Below, one piece after another: positions 1 through 13,609 of a stretch of 64,000 nt of DNA; position 1 is the first letter of the stretch, and each line of letters opens with the position of its first letter. Location of the stretch: positions 57,305,526-57,369,525 of the forward strand of contig NC_088717.1 of assembly GCF_963576615.1 (NCBI RefSeq), in the 5' to 3' direction. Both the position numbers and the translations under genes were made by a program. This DNA comes from Watersipora subatra (lineage: Eukaryota > Bryozoa > Gymnolaemata > Cheilostomatida > Watersiporidae). Under the pieces are notes generated by a model. The model saw only the letters and a program-made list of their open reading frames with translations, searched no databases and was not told the DNA's origin.

Positions 1-190
1 CTAACATTAAAAGCTTTCAACTAAGTTAACTAGCAATGTTACAGCATGAACAATGATGACCAATATTCAAAGATTTGGGAAGTGATTAGCATGCTCACTC
101 ATACTGCAGGTATGAATGAACTGGGGAAGTTTTTTGGCTGTGGTAGAGGTGCTGGCATACCATACCAAGGTGCACACATGTACATTGTAG

Positions 191-3100
191 GTATGCATGG
201 AACCAGGTTCCCCGTTACTACAAGTCTTGGCTATCATCAGATGCAGAACCATATCCGTGTCCGGTTCTAGTTGGCTGTTCTATTGCTGTTGACAGGAGTT
301 ACTTTTATGAAATAGGAGGTTTTGATACTGGTCTAGACATTTATGGTGGAGAGCAGGTAAGCTCCATATAACATGCAATTTTCTTGCAGTGATAAACTTT
401 TCTTAATCAACCCACCAGTTACCCACCGCTCTCTTCTACAATTTCAGAACTACAGTCTAAAGTCTAAGTTTCTAGGTAAAATCAGTATTTTATGTCCAAA
501 CTAATTGACTGTTTCAGATGTTGAATTGAGTCGTATATCCAAAGAGCTATTGTCTATGGAATCTCTACTAGTAAAATATACAAGCTTGTAATGCTCGGGA
601 TGACCAAGGTTCTTGTTCTAACGTTCTAGATTGAGCTCTCCTTCAGAACTTGGATGTGTGGAGGCAGGGTTTTTATCCATCCTTGCTCACGCATAGGACA
701 TGTCTTCAAACCATGGATGAAATCGGATGTTTATTGGAGAAAGAGAGAGCAGGCAATTGCTAGAAATAGCATCAGGTACAAACATCGCGCCATTGTTCTG
801 CGCGCATGCAAGTTCTTTGGGAGTTGTTTGACCATGTAATGAAGTTTATTTTCTACACTACCTTAAGAAGACAATTCCATGTTTATTTGTAGTAATTAGC
901 AATAAAGTAATTCTGAATGTTTTTTGATAGATTAGCTATTGCGTAGTTTAGTTTACTAGACTAGTTACAATTATAATTATGTGCACTTTTATGCAGTGCT
1001 TTTGGGTTTTTACAGACTGGGAGAAAGTTGGATGGGGTCATATGTCAGCTACTACTATGCTTCTAGTAGAATTTATGACTTCAAACAAGTGGAACTTAGC
1101 CTAGAGGTAAGCATCTGTTTTTATACACAAAATTTAGGCTTAAAGTTAACATTATTACTGATATTTAACATTCTATCTATCAGTTAACATTGTGACATTG
1201 CAGCTCGAGTTGTAACTAGCACAAACAAATTAAAGTTGTTTCTGTTATATATGTATTATACATATATAACAGAAACAACTTTAATTTGTTTGTGTTATAT
1301 ATGTATAATAATGTTAATATGTTGTGTTTGTGTTAATAGTTATGTTTATTTATTGTTATGCTGTGTTTATATTTGTTATTATCAATTATATTTATTTGTA
1401 TTGTTTATTGTTATTGCTCAGTATAGATAAATATTAAAAACTCGTTTTGACCTTTGTACCAACATAACCTTTCTGAAGTACATTCTGAAGCATTACAAAA
1501 AGTACCGTTACATCTGACTTTATTGACTTGACTACAGTGAGTTTGGGTTTTCAAACAATGATGCAAAAGCATACAGATATTTGAGGCAAGCATTCTACAT
1601 GAACATGTATCTATGTCTGCATTTATATCTGCAGCTGTATGCGTGTCTGTATCTGTGTCTGTACCTTTACCTGTACCTGTACCTGTACCTGTACCTGTAC
1701 CTGTACCCGTACCTGTACCTGCACCTTTGTCTGTATATGTGTCTGGCTCTGTATTTTTATCAGTATCTGTATCTGTACTTGTTGCCTTATCTGTGTCTGT
1801 ATCTGTGTCTGTATTTGTATCTGCATCTGTGACTATATCTACAACTATATATTATCTGTATCTGTGTTTGTATCTGTGTCTATACCTGTGTCTGTGACTG
1901 TCTGTGACTATATATGCGATTGTGACTATATCTGTGTCTGTGACTATATCTGTGTCTGTGACTGTCTGTGACTATATCTGTGTCTGTGACTAGCCTATAT
2001 CTATATCTGTGTCTGTGTCTATACCTGTGTCTGTGACTATATTTGTGTTTGTGTCTGTGACTATACCTGTGTCTGTAACTGTCTGTGTCTATATCTGTGT
2101 CTGTGTCTATACCTATGTCTGTGACTATATCTGTGTCTGTGACTATTTCTGTGTCTGTGACTATATCTGTGTCTGTGACTATATCTGTGTCTGTGACTAT
2201 ACCTGTGTCTGTGACTATATATGTGTCTGTGTCTATACCTGTGTCTGTGACTGTCTGTGTTCATATCTGTGTCTGTGTCTATACCTGTGTCTGTGACTAT
2301 ATCTGTGGTTGTGTCTATACCTGTGTCTATGTCTGTGACTGTCTGTGACTGTCTGTGTCTATACCTGTGCCTATACCTGTGTCTATGTCTATATCTGTGA
2401 CTGTGTCTATATCTGTGATTGTAATGACATCTGTTTATACATCTGTGGTTCAATATTTTACAGGAAAAAGCTGGTATTTTAACAAGAAGACAGTTGGCCA
2501 GAGAACTAGACTGTAAAGGTTTCAACTGGTACCTGAATAATGTTCTTCCAGAGCTCAAACCTCCTCACATAGACTCTACCTTTTACGGTATTGTATAGAT
2601 GCATTCTATATTACATGTGTCAAACTCACACAGTGCCAGTTTGTTATAGATGCATTCTATATTCCATGTGTCAAACTCACACAGTGCCAGTTTGTTATAG
2701 ATGCATTCTATATTACATGTGTCAAACTCACACAGTGATAGTTTGTTATAGATGCATTCTATATTAAATGTTACAAGATTAGAGATACATGTTACTATAT
2801 TAAAGATACAAAAGTCAAACTTTAAATTACAAGTAAGACATGTTAAAGGTTTACTTATGATTGCTAATGCTAACTAAAGCGGCTTTGTACTGCAGGTTAA
2901 GAGTTCAAGAACGTGTTACAAAATCTACTTCTTTTAGTTATTTCTTTTTCTTTAATAATCTAGCTTGTTACGAGTTGGTTATGCATTTCTACCTTTCAGT
3001 TATCTAGTTGAACATGTGTCTTTTCTCCAACCTCTTCACACTGTCACAGCTTTATGGTAATACTACTTATTTCTGTTAAATTGAGCATAAAAATTAAAGA

Positions 3101-6100
3101 ATAAGTGAGCATCCATGTACAGTCTTGCATCAGGAGATTTGTAATTTTGTAGGAGAAGTGAGTAATGCTAAATCTTCTCTGTGCCTGGCAATCGCTGATG
3201 ATGGCTATGTCAGTCTCACTTCAGATTGTTATATCTACTCAAGGTACCGACAAGAGGTTGGTCTTCCAGACAGACCTTGTATAACTGAGTTATTCTAGGG
3301 AATAGGAGTTATCCTATCACGGTTGTAGTAGAACATCACTGAGTGTAATCTTTCTGGAGAACAAAGAAGCAAAAAGCGACAAAGAAAAAAGAAGATTTGT
3401 TTACTTTGTTGAAAAATTAAGTTTAAAATTGTTTCTATTCATCTTTTAGACATTTACAAAAACTTCAAAATAGTTTGAGAGTTAGTTTTAAAAGCTTTAT
3501 ATCATTATATTTTGAAATAGCATTGAATTATGTTTGCCGGTGCTAATTCTAACATATAAAGTGTTGTGATAAGCACACATTGTCTACATAATCATACTCC
3601 CACATTCTTGTCTGCTCAACTGCTGTATAAACCTTTTGAGTACAAATATCAGAATATGGTAAACAAATTAAATGTAAGCAGCTTACCTCTTTAGGATAAT
3701 ATCACTGCCTCAAGTAGTCAGTATGATTGTCTCTAGTAGTTAGTATCACCACCCCTAGTAGTTAGTATCACTACCTCTATTGGTTAGTATCACTACCTCT
3801 AGTAGTTAGTATCACTACCTGTAGTAGCTAGTATCACTACCTCTAGTAGTTAGTATGACTACCTCTAGTAGTTAGTATCACTACCTCTAATAGTTAGTAT
3901 GACTACCTCTAGTTGTTAGTATTAATACCTCTAGTAGCTAGTATCCCTAACTATTCTAGTAGCTAGTATCACTACCTCTAAGAGCTAGTATCACTACCTC
4001 TAGTAGTAAGCATGACTACCTCTAATTGTTAGTCCCAGTATTTTAACTAGTGAGTACTGCTAACTCTATTGATTACACATTTTAAACGGGCTAACAGTTT
4101 TCTTCGGATTGGATCGAACTAGATATACACTGAATGTCATTACTCGTAACTCTTATATTAGCGTAATAGAAATAAAACGGCTCTACAATTATTTGAAAGT
4201 AAGACTAAAGGAAGGATTAGATATGTCTATGCGTTTTCAAATCTCAGTAAGATACAATATGCAATAAACTAATAAATGATTCTAGTCCTTTGTTTATAGA
4301 AGCAAGCGGAGAGCTGTGCATTTTATTTTTAGCTTGGATAATAGTGGTTAAAAAATTCTAAAAATCTTTCTTCACTGCATACTTTTAACTAGATAGATTT
4401 GTTTCTCATTAACTGCAACCTATTTGTGATGTAATAAATTTTTATACGCGTTTTAGGCAGAGTTTTCATTTCGCTCAACTGGCCAGCTAATGCGGGGAAC
4501 GCAGTGCGTGATGGTGGATGATGTCTCTTTGCTCCAGCTCGTCTCTTGTAATGCTCTTCCGCCGAACCATGGTGCCATAGTCTTTCACCAAGTGGGAGAG
4601 CTGCTAACTAAAGGAAACATCATGTGAGAGTTGCACCTACACAAATATTTTCGTGTTTTATTTTGAGTAAAACTTATACATTTAACAGCTAATCTTTCTG
4701 TACAAATATTTAGTAATTATTGTCCAAGACAGTTATTTTTGTTGGGACAGCTATATAAAGATGATTTTATATGTGTTTGATGTCTATGCATTAGGCCAAC
4801 TTGCTTCAAGCAAGCAAATTTTGTTGTTCAATCGTTAACCTGGTTTTGAAAAATTTGGCTATTTGTTGAAAGCGATTGGTTGGTCCTGGCAGCAATCTTA
4901 AGCCTTATAACTTAATTTTGAATTGCACTTTCAAAACAAGCAATTAATTTGCCTTTCAACATGCAGTAACTAAAAATGTCAAAACTTTAACCTGAAAGCT
5001 CCTGTACAATGAATCTGTTAGTTCAGTTCTTTGTCATGATATGGATGGGGTGCCACTGCTTTACAAAAATGGCTACTGCAAACTATAGTTCATCACTTTC
5101 AAGCAGTTAAAGCTGTGTTTAGCAGCCAATGAGGAGAGAAAACAAGCTTTCAGCCTTGTTATGTAAATAAATTTGCTTTTGTTAGTATGCAATGCTAGAT
5201 CTATGGCATATAGCTTGAGCTCGTTTCCATTACTTCTACGGATCAAGGCAAAAGCATCATAAAACACTGCCTATAAGCCTGGTTTCGTAGGAGGCAGGCT
5301 GGCTCAAGGGGGTGAAACACGTGTAAAACTTATCCTCTTGGGCTATTTAAAGTTTACTCAAAACTAGAGGGAATTTATTGTCCCACACGGAAGATTTTGA
5401 GGCAGGTGTTATAATGTCAAGTTAGCGGACATAAAGCTGCCATTGAATACATGCACAAATGAGTGCTGGTTGCATCTCACGGGTGGCCATGATGGAGGCA
5501 GAAAAAAATTCCCAAAACTGGCTTTATTATGTGTAGACAATATTAGTCAGCGACATACGACAGCAATTGTGAGCAGTGTTAGCAGTGACATGCGACAGCA
5601 AGTGTGAGCAGTGTTAGCAGTGACATGCGACAGCAAGTGTGAACAATGTTAACAGTGACATGCGACAGCAAATGTGAACGGTGTTAACAGTGACATGCAA
5701 CAGCAAGTGTGAGCGGTGTTAACAGTGACATGCGACAGCAAGTGTGAGCAATGTTAACAGTGACATGCGACAGCAAGTGTGGGCGGTGTTAACAGTGACA
5801 TGCGACAGCAAGTGTGAGCGGTGTTAGCAGTGATATGCGACAGCAAGTGTGAGCAGTGTTAGCAGTGACATGCGACAGCAGGGGTGAGCAGTGTTAACAT
5901 TGACATGCGACAGCAAGTGTGAGCCGTGTCAGCCATACTGTTTTAAACTCTAACCATTTTACAGATATGTAAGAGAAGGAGAAGATGACCAGTGTTTGGA
6001 GCAGATCACTAATGTCCTGTCTCCTCACATTGATGAACAAATGCCACAATTTCGAGACTGCGATATAACAGACACCGAGTTTAGTCAATGGCTGATAAAC

Positions 6101-6169
6101 TACCACTTTGAGTATAATCTCGTACCTCCTCCGCTGTTTGACGAAGATGTTAGAATTAGGGCTAACTAG
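191..6169 (+). CDS. Polypeptide N-acetylgalactosaminyltransferase, 3' part (7 exons)
   Basis: Family role: Golgi type II enzyme that starts mucin-type O-glycosylation by moving GalNAc from UDP-GalNAc to Ser/Thr. Coding exons seen: 191-356, 630-775, 1016-1106, 2464-2587, 3153-3256, 4457-4623 and 5965-6169 (stop TAG 6167-6169). All have GT-AG borders and phases agree at every junction. Exons 1-2 carry the Gal/GalNAc-T segment: [16 protein letters not shown] runs straight into [12 protein letters not shown], then PCSRIGHVF. Exon 4 has [15 protein letters not shown], the linker before the lectin domain. The last three exons form a short, divergent ricin-type lectin domain ([27 protein letters not shown]). 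The N-terminus, membrane anchor and DxH region lie left of the window. Introns hold a 75-bp hairpin and four tandem-repeat blocks. The family is clear, but the paralogue number cannot be fixed from this part. Confidence 0.92.
1220..1294. repeat. Perfect 37-bp-arm palindrome
   Basis: The arm starting CACAAACAAATTAAAG at 1220 is matched exactly by its reverse complement ending at 1294, with about one base between the arms. It lies in the GALNT intron 1107-2463. It may be a small foldback element; no coding content. Confidence 0.85.
1609..2455. repeat. Degenerate CTGTGTCTGTGACTATAT minisatellite
   Basis: About 0.85 kb built from CTGTRTCTGT and ACTATATCTGTGT modules, with a pure ACCTGT hexamer run near 1665-1715. 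It sits in the GALNT intron before the exon at 2464. Long open frames across it on both strands are products of the repeat period and are not genes. Confidence 0.9.
2590..2770. repeat. About 62-bp tandem repeat, three copies
   Basis: The unit contains TATAGATGCATTCTATATTA, then a stretch with GTCAAACTCACACAGTG. It starts just after the donor of the GALNT exon 2464-2587. Confidence 0.85.
3711..4035. repeat. About 20-bp tandem repeat (TAGTTAGTATCACTACCTC)
   Basis: About 16 imperfect units of CTCTAGTAGTTAGTATCACTA in the GALNT intron 3257-4456. Confidence 0.85.
5541..5935. repeat. About 34-bp tandem repeat (GTGACATGCGACAGCAAGTG)
   Basis: Eleven or so imperfect units ending just before the acceptor of the last GALNT exon (5965). 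Regular 34-bp spacing without unique spacers makes it a minisatellite and not a CRISPR array. Confidence 0.88.
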
Positions 6170-7500
6170 TGTCAGTTCTACTAAGAAAGTTAGTCAATTC
6201 GTATAGCCCAGGCACTTTTGATGCTAGTTTTAGTACAATCTAGTCGTGGATGATGAGAAACAGGAGTGATATGTTTAACTAAACTTAACTGCCAATCTAC
6301 ATCTTTGGGTATCTTTTGATATAAGTCCTATAGATGGCTCACTTCTTGTTCTGCATAAAGCATTTGTGCTGCCAACAATATAATTATGTGTCTTTCTAAA
6401 TTTTCATACAAGGCTTGTCTCTCACTCTAGGGCGTTTCTCTACAACTCATATTATCATTCATCTGTAAGTGAGTTTGGTAGAATTCTGTGCTGTTGGTAG
6501 TCATAATAGTTAAAGACACGCCCCTTGATCTCTTGTCATATCACAAAGGATGAGAATAACAAAATTTCTCAGATAAGCCAAAACATAAATGTTATGTTTA
6601 AATTTCTGACTCATACATCAGTATCTAGACAGACGGAAGACTTGAGAGTACAAAAATAAGACTAACATTTTGTCAGGAATAATAGTATTGAGAACTAAAA
6701 GAGCAAGCAACAATACCCTCCTGAGATATGCTAAATGTCATGTCAACATTTTTTTCTTTACATGATTATAAATTCCCGAGTTTATTTGGAAGCATAAGGG
6801 AAAGTAGTTAACAGTTGTTACATTAGCAGTTTAACAAAACACATATAGCGGGATGGTGTTTATAACTAACCTTTAGCATTCATAATATATTTTTAATCTT
6901 TTTTTGTAATTCCAAGCTTGGCTACTCAAGCCGACATACATAGAGATGTACTCGTACACATGTGAGTGTGGTACAGTGTGTGTGCTGGGATGAAGAGAAC
7001 ACCTAAACCATGGATGAACGGAGCAATGAGTAATAAAAAAGCGAGTATGTGGTTTGAGTGATTCAGATAGAGGCAGTAGTTGCAGGTGTGTGCGGGTGGG
7101 CATGATTTGCTTCTGAATGAGCAATTGCAATACAATAGACCGTAGAGTTGAAGTTTGTATATGATCTCACAGCTCTGCAATACTTCCTTGCAAATAATTA
7201 TAGCAAGCAGAAGCCTTAGTAACATGAAGCCTGCAGCCCACCCGTTAGATGATATTGGGCTAATAACACTTCAGGTCTAGCTTAATCCCTTTACCTTTTA
7301 TGGCCTATAGACCTTTACAAGAGAGGGGTGGAGCCTGCTTCTTCTGGGATTAGAAATTAACCCGCTAACAAAATCATCAAAAACTGAAAACTACATTTGA
7401 AAACAATAATTATTTGAAGAGACGAGTTAAAATAATTAATAATATTTCTATTAATTTTATTTGTTCTAAGCAGACATCACAGCGCTTCAGCCCTTTGTTC
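6170..7500. other. Intergenic, no gene seen
   Basis: AT-rich spacer between the GALNT stop and the myosin light chain promoter. Small open frames on the minus strand near 6.9-7.2 kb show no recognisable domain or splice support. Confidence 0.5.
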
Positions 7501-7600
7501 AGGCTGACCAATCAGAAGCACTGTACACAGAGTCAGCCGCTGTTTGCGGACAATTAAAGAATACTTGCGCAAAGCAAGGATTCTATATCTACGATATACA
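7501..7600 (+). promoter_or_regulatory. Putative promoter of the myosin light chain gene
   Basis: A CCAAT box (7508-7512, in GACCAATCAG) lies about 75 bases before a TATA-like TCTATATCT (7582-7590). That is roughly 100 bases upstream of the proposed start codon at 7693. Position relative to the gene is the only support. Confidence 0.35.
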
Positions 7601-7692
7601 TTCCATGACTCTGCCACATTTGTGTAGAAGCATTCGAGTAAGGGAGTCATTGACTGCTCTGTCTATCTTCGCTAGTAATTCCACTCACAGAA

Positions 7693-10600
7693 ATGGTACG
7701 TATAGTCAACCATCTTCTCTAACTTTCAATTATAAACTGTATAATAGCCTTAGCTCTTTTGATTTGTATTTCTCCACTATTTCGCATCAAGGTATGTTTT
7801 TCTCCATCATACTGGTTTTACATTCGAATACAAACTGAACTTATCTGGGAATTATATTTATGTATCCATCCTATCTACTGTGCTTGTATGTTGTGGTGCC
7901 TATGGTCCGTTTCCGTCCCTGTCTCCTTGCAATCAACATGATTGTATGACAAAATGTTATGTGTATTTTAGGCCAAGTTGTCAGGAGACGAAATTGAAGG
8001 TAATTAAACTTCTTTGATCTTTTGTATTTTCGCAAGTTGTTTCTACTCGAGTTATGATCTATACTAATACTAGAATAGCTGGCAAAGTTCAAAATACTCG
8101 AATACATGTTAGAGACATTTTACCTGCTAGCAGAAAGTCTGACGTGTGCATCTATTTATTATGTTTTATCAATGATATACAGCCCCCCCATATGCATATC
8201 TATGTCTATTATCTGTCATTTGGGTTGCTCATAGACTGTATTGTCTAATAGTCTCAAGTGCTAAGAAACAGTCACGGCACATATATGCATTTTTATATGA
8301 ATAAAACATCAAAGAAATGTTTTACTAGTTTATCAGCTAAATATCAGTTTATCACAGACTTTGGACGGACCTAAACTAAAAATCATGTTTTATTCATAAC
8401 AGCATTAAATATCTAGTACAGGGGGTATCTACCTATTTGGTCTTTTCCTTTTTAATGATAGTCTTATAGGACAGCATTAAATACCTAATACTAGGGGTAT
8501 CTACCTATTTGGTCATCTACTTTTTAATGATAGTCTTATAGGGCCAGCATTAAATACCTAATACTAGGGGTATTTACCTATTTGGTCTTTTACTTTTTAA
8601 TGATAGTCTTATAGGGTCAGCTCCCTCCCGGAAAGACGTTGCATGTTTTACTCATTAACTCGTTCATGAGATGCCGGCCTTGAGGGCATCTATAATAGCT
8701 GAAGGGATGCAGGAGTTGACCACGCACTTCAAGCTCATATACTCATTAGCGCTATAGGTTATTATTAATTATACCCACAAACCTTTCCATGCTTAATGGG
8801 CAATGAGACTGTACCTGCAGACTGTGTTCTCAAATTTACTCGGCAACATATAGCATGCTGACCATATCATCGATGGTTATGCACTGGAGGTAGCCTCATC
8901 CACGGATTAACGGTCTTTGATTACACGGCGTGTTTGATTATGGACGTGCTCGTACAAGCAAAGGCCGCTCAGCAGAGCCTCTCCTATTTACTCACCGCTT
9001 GAATTAAGCTTTCCTTATATGGATCAACATGGTCTGCATTAAACAAGCAATAGTGTTGCACATATACCGCATATACATTGTGGAAACGACTCTAAGCTTT
9101 GCATAGAATCTATCAAAACATTTTTTTTAGTAGTGTGATAGTATTGGAATTAAAGCCTTTCAAAGATTTCTAAGGCTAGTTACCTTGGTTGGTGGCATTC
9201 ATGACCTGTCGATGGCTTTACAACTAGACTTATTGTAAAATCAGGTTTTCCCCCTTAAAGGAACAACAATCTTTGCTCTTAAAAGGTGAAAGGCAAAGAT
9301 GTTTTTATGCCATACGACTACTTGACTATATTATTGTATAAGACAGACATTGTTTTACATAAGGCCTCATCACTGACCATTGGTAATATTATTATCTAGT
9401 TATAATCATATCATTCTTATACAATCCTCCGTCTGCCAACTATGCTGCAGCAGATTATTAAAGCAGGACTTTTCCTTACTTCCTATTGGTCAGTGCTTAT
9501 ACATAGCTCACTGATCTTTTGTCCGCTAAGTTTGTTATGAAAAAGTGCGATAGCTCCCCAAGCACCTGCTGCCACTTTCTGAGATGTCATTGAATCATAA
9601 AGAGAACAGCAAAAAAGTATTTTGTGGGCAGTAAAATGTTAGCTCTTTCATCATACATTCTATAAAAATTAACGTTTATGTTTCCCTCGAATACAGATTT
9701 GATCAAAGAATAATGAATAGCAATTGGCTACTGTTTTCAGAATGCACAGAAGTATTCGATCTTTTTGACTTCTGGGATGGTCGTGATGGCCTGGTAGATG
9801 CTGCTAAAGTTGGTGACTTCCTGCGTTGTCTCGGATTGAACCCTACAGAAGAGCAGGTTCTGAAGAGTGGTGGTGTTGGCAAGATGGGTGGGTTCCCCAA
9901 ACACTTCAGGGATGAAGATAGATTGTGTGAAGAAAAATTGTTAAAAAAGCCATAATTTTCTTATTGCATGACGTTATATGCACTACTACCAGGTTTTTCT
10001 AAGATATCATTAGCCATCCTACAGTGTTAAACTAAATGCAAGCAAACCAACAGAGTGAAGAGATGGTCTGGTAAACAGCTTTTATGATCAGAGAAACTTC
10101 GAACGATCTAGAGATATTTCTTTCTTAATGTTAGATAAACTATAAAACTCTTCATTGACAATTCATTCTTTTAACAACAAAAATAATTATTTTTGAGGAG
10201 GTTTGACAGCGCTTGTTCGTTATTTTTTTCAGCGGTTAGCGAAAACATCAGCAAGCAAATAAATTAATAAAAATTGAACTACACAAAGCTGTATCAGTGC
10301 TTTGAATCGTAATATAGAGACAACTTGTACCCGTCTCTGTAGTATGTCAGACTTACTCAAGCTGATAACGCAGTGCTTTTTATCATCTTTGAATCTTTAC
10401 AAATACCGGCTTGCATTGATAGCATCTTTAAATTCTAGTCTACACCGTAATACCTTGTGTAGTAAACTTTTGCAAGCAATGTCATAATTTGGTAGTTTTT
10501 GCTTTGCAGTATGTACTAGATGTTTTCATGGCCTGCGCTAGCTTACTGCAACTAGACATGTAAAATACTCAACAAACAAAGAAACAGGGAGTCAGCGTAT

Positions 10601-11861
10601 GTTCAAGTGTCAGCTCCCATGTGTCAGATGCCAATGTTGTTTTTAGGTGAGAAACAGTATAAATTAGATGAGCTCATGCCTATTTACCAAGAAGTCATGC
10701 TTTCTAAGAGCTCGGGAACTGCCGCAGAATTTACTGAAGCCTTCAAAACATTTGACAGGGAAGGACAAGGATTTGTTTCGTCAGCAGAAATTAGACACTG
10801 TCTCTCTGCTATGGGTAAGCATTCATTTATTTACTAGGCAAACATTATTTCAACGCAGATCATTTGGTTAAATTCATTGTTACCATCAGAATGAATATGG
10901 CATTGCTCTAGATCTCATTATCAGCTCTCAAGTTTTTTTACATATACATGTAGCTATATTGCACCTCATCGTTGTCTGGTGTTGTCACCCATAAAGCAAC
11001 ATCAAACATTGATTGAACAAAGCTTCAAGCATCAACTGCTGCCAACCGATATTGTTTATATAAAATATTTAAAACTTTTTTTATAGTAATTGAATCTTTT
11101 AAAGTTTTATTTACCGTATTTTTTTGTAAACCAACGACATGCATAGTTTATCTGTTAATAATTTTGCTAAAGCTGACAGCATATTTTTGGAGTCAGCTCT
11201 CCTTGTCAGATTGCCAAAAAACAAGGGAGACAATTTTAAATTGAATGAGAATTATATTGATGAGCAGTAATATGAAGGCTATTGAGGTCTACTCTGTTAC
11301 AGTGTGTAATGTATGTTAGATATTGTTTAACAGGAGATAGGTTAGAGGATGAAGAGTTGGAGGAGATCCTTAAGTTCACACACACAGAAGAAGATTTAGA
11401 TGGTAACATCAAATATGGAGGTGAGTACGAGTGTGCTGCCTTTCAGTATTACTAGTTATCAAACTTTCTCTATTTCTCAATTTATATATATCATTTGATT
11501 TATAAAATATTTTTGATTCGGAATTTATATTTTAGATATTTTATAGTAACACTAAAACTATATTATTTTCATCATTTTATTTAATTTTTGTTTTTTGTAA
11601 CCTAGTTCTAAAAATAACTTACCATCTTATGGGTTAGCCAAGAACTGGAAACACTAAAATGTGATGTGTCTAATGTGGCTCTATCAGGATACACCTGGCA
11701 TATTTGTTTGATATTCTCATATTAACAGCATTATTTCACAACCAAATATTATAGGGAACTGTGCTATGTGCGCCTCGAGTCTGCTACAATAAATTATGTT
11801 TGATTTTACAATTAATTTTACAGAGTTTATTGACAAAGTTATGGCTGGACCCGATGCATAA
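7693..11861 (+). CDS. Myosin essential light chain, complete (6 exons, 156 aa)
   Basis: Role: EF-hand-family subunit that wraps the myosin lever arm; in molluscs it contributes to Ca2+-regulated contraction. Exons: 7693-7695 (ATG alone before the donor), 7972-7999, 9741-9887, 10647-10814, 11334-11420 and 11824-11861. They total 471 bases and all junctions keep phase. The protein starts MAKLSGDEIEECTEVFDLF. It then has FDFWDGRDG, FLRCLGLNPTEEQV and GGVGKMG, then AFKTFDREGQGFVSSAEIRH, then EEDLDGNIKYGEFIDKVMAG. This order and length match molluscan essential light chains. The start is inferred from a donor directly after ATG (GTACGT) joined to GCC AAG TTG; an upstream coding exon is possible. 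It lies downstream of GALNT on the same strand and is a separate gene. Confidence 0.93.
8395..8625. repeat. About 75-bp tandem repeat, three copies
   Basis: Three units, each with AGCATTAAATA, then GGGGTATCTACCTATTTGGTC, then TTTTTAATGATAGTCTTATAG. They sit in the light-chain intron 8000-9740. Confidence 0.85.
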
Positions 11862-13454
11862 GCTAAACCAAAGAACAGACAACTCTTTATTATCATCCAA
11901 GAGCATATTTACATTTGAGCCTATCTCGATCATCAAAATAGGCCTGTCAGCAGCGACGAATGACTTTTACATAAATATCCAGCTTTCCCCAGCTGTACAG
12001 GAACGTAGCCTTAGTTTATGGCTGCCAACCAATAATTAGAATGGGTTGGAGTATGTGGTTGTCCACAATCATATCTAGATTACTGTCTCCTGACTATTTT
12101 GATTTACTTACCTTTCCTCCCCGTTCTATAATTGAAGTTTAAGATGTTAGCTAGATGTTAGCTGTTGGATGGTATTGCGCTGATTTTCAGGGTGATTGGG
12201 GTGGTACCTTCTTGACCCTAACATCTTCTTACACCTTTTTAAACGTCTGAGCTAAGAATGTATCAAGTCTTCATTGTAAAAAGCAATTGTAATGGTTAAT
12301 CGTGCACTTGTCTCTTTTCATATAAGAATGGAAATAACTAATCACTAATGTAGAGACACTTCATACGTCTGATGCAATTAGAAGGAGTTTGACACTTGAA
12401 TCACCGATTTAAGAGCTGAGGATTATCTCCTAACATGGATTAACTGGCTTAAAGATCTAGTGGCTCCACTTGCAGGCCAAGCTGAAGTGTGTTACCAATC
12501 TAAAATGTTTGCTTGCATAAGTTGTTACCTTATGTAAGCAAACATAACTTTGATTTAAGAGCAAAATAGTTGGCGGTTATGAGATGGCATCTATTCAAAC
12601 ATCAGAGGTTAAGGCAATGAGTATTCTGTCTAAACAGATAATAATTGATAGGATGTTCATTTAGTTTGTTTCACTAAACAACTACAGGTGGTCTAATTTT
12701 TGAAATTACAAAGCTTGCTAAAATGTTGATGAATTGAAGGTTTTTGTATGGTAAAACAGCAATATATCAACCCAAGTATCCCAGCATGCAACAGCATAGG
12801 CACAATAACTGACAAGCACTGCTAATAAAGGGTGTAAGAATTACTGAGCTTAGCATAATCAATATTGTGAGAGGGATAACTTTCAGTGTAAGAACTGTCT
12901 AAGTAAAAGTAAACTGAAGGTCAAAGTAAAGGTCAAGAACTTGCTGTAGCGGCCATGTTTGGTCATTGCTTCAAGATAATAAACGAACACGCACTGGGAG
13001 AACTGTCTAAGTGAAAGCGAATTCACAAGACTAGCTGCCATATTTTGGGTGTTTTTGTCTAAGTATTGCTTCAATACACTAGCAGGATGCTAGTCTGGGC
13101 ATCCTTCTCTTGCTGATCTAACGACTACAGCTTAAATACAAATAAACAGTAATTTATACAGGTGTGTCAGATCAGCAGCCAAGAGAAAACAACTTCCATT
13201 CCCGAATTCCTTGCTCGCTAACGAGGCAAACCATAGTACGTGAAGTACCTGTTTCGATTAAATTTGTCAAATGCAACTTTAGCAAAAATAAAATCTATCT
13301 TACAGCTACTGTAGTTTATATAGCCTTATAGTACCTGCCTAAGTTATAGGAACTGTTCCTCAGGATTGCAAGTAGTAGTACACGAACAAGTCTACACTTT
13401 GCCTGTAATATTGTAACTGTAATGCATACAGGCAATTTTTCTTTGTTCCAATAG
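11862..13454. other. Light-chain 3' flank, no confident gene
   Basis: Contains the light-chain 3' UTR of unknown length and a hairpin near 12508-12542 (GTTTGCTTGCATAAG with its partner CTTATGTAAGCAAAC). No exon of a known family was seen. Confidence 0.45.
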
Positions 13455-13609
13455 TAGAGCAGAAAACTAAAGCAGATCAGTATACTGAGGCATGGGAATG
13501 GATACTACACCCTGCGGTGACATACGGTGATGCAATACATTTCCGTGTTATGTCCATGATGGAACTAAGAAATACTCTAGACTCCGAAATAGATAATGAT
13601 GAAGATTAA
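13455..13609 (+). CDS. Unassigned terminal coding exon (51 codons and stop)
   Basis: A pyrimidine-rich acceptor (TTTTTCTTTGTTCCAATAG) leads into an open frame in phase 1. It encodes a stretch with QYTEAWEWILHPAVTYGDAI and an acidic end, DSEIDNDED, then TAA at 13607-13609. AATAAA follows at 13730-13735, as for a real 3' exon. I do not recognise the family. Two readings fit: the last exon of an unidentified plus-strand gene, or an alternative last exon of the myosin light chain, since the donor at 11420 is also phase 1. Confidence 0.45.

Noticed and set aside
1581-2558. Several long open frames on both strands
   Set aside because: They follow the period of the CTGTGTCTGTGACTATAT minisatellite, and the region contains the real GALNT exon at 2464-2587 in a different setting.
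5541-5935. Regular array that could look like a CRISPR
   Set aside because: Units are directly adjacent with no unique spacers, in a eukaryotic intron.
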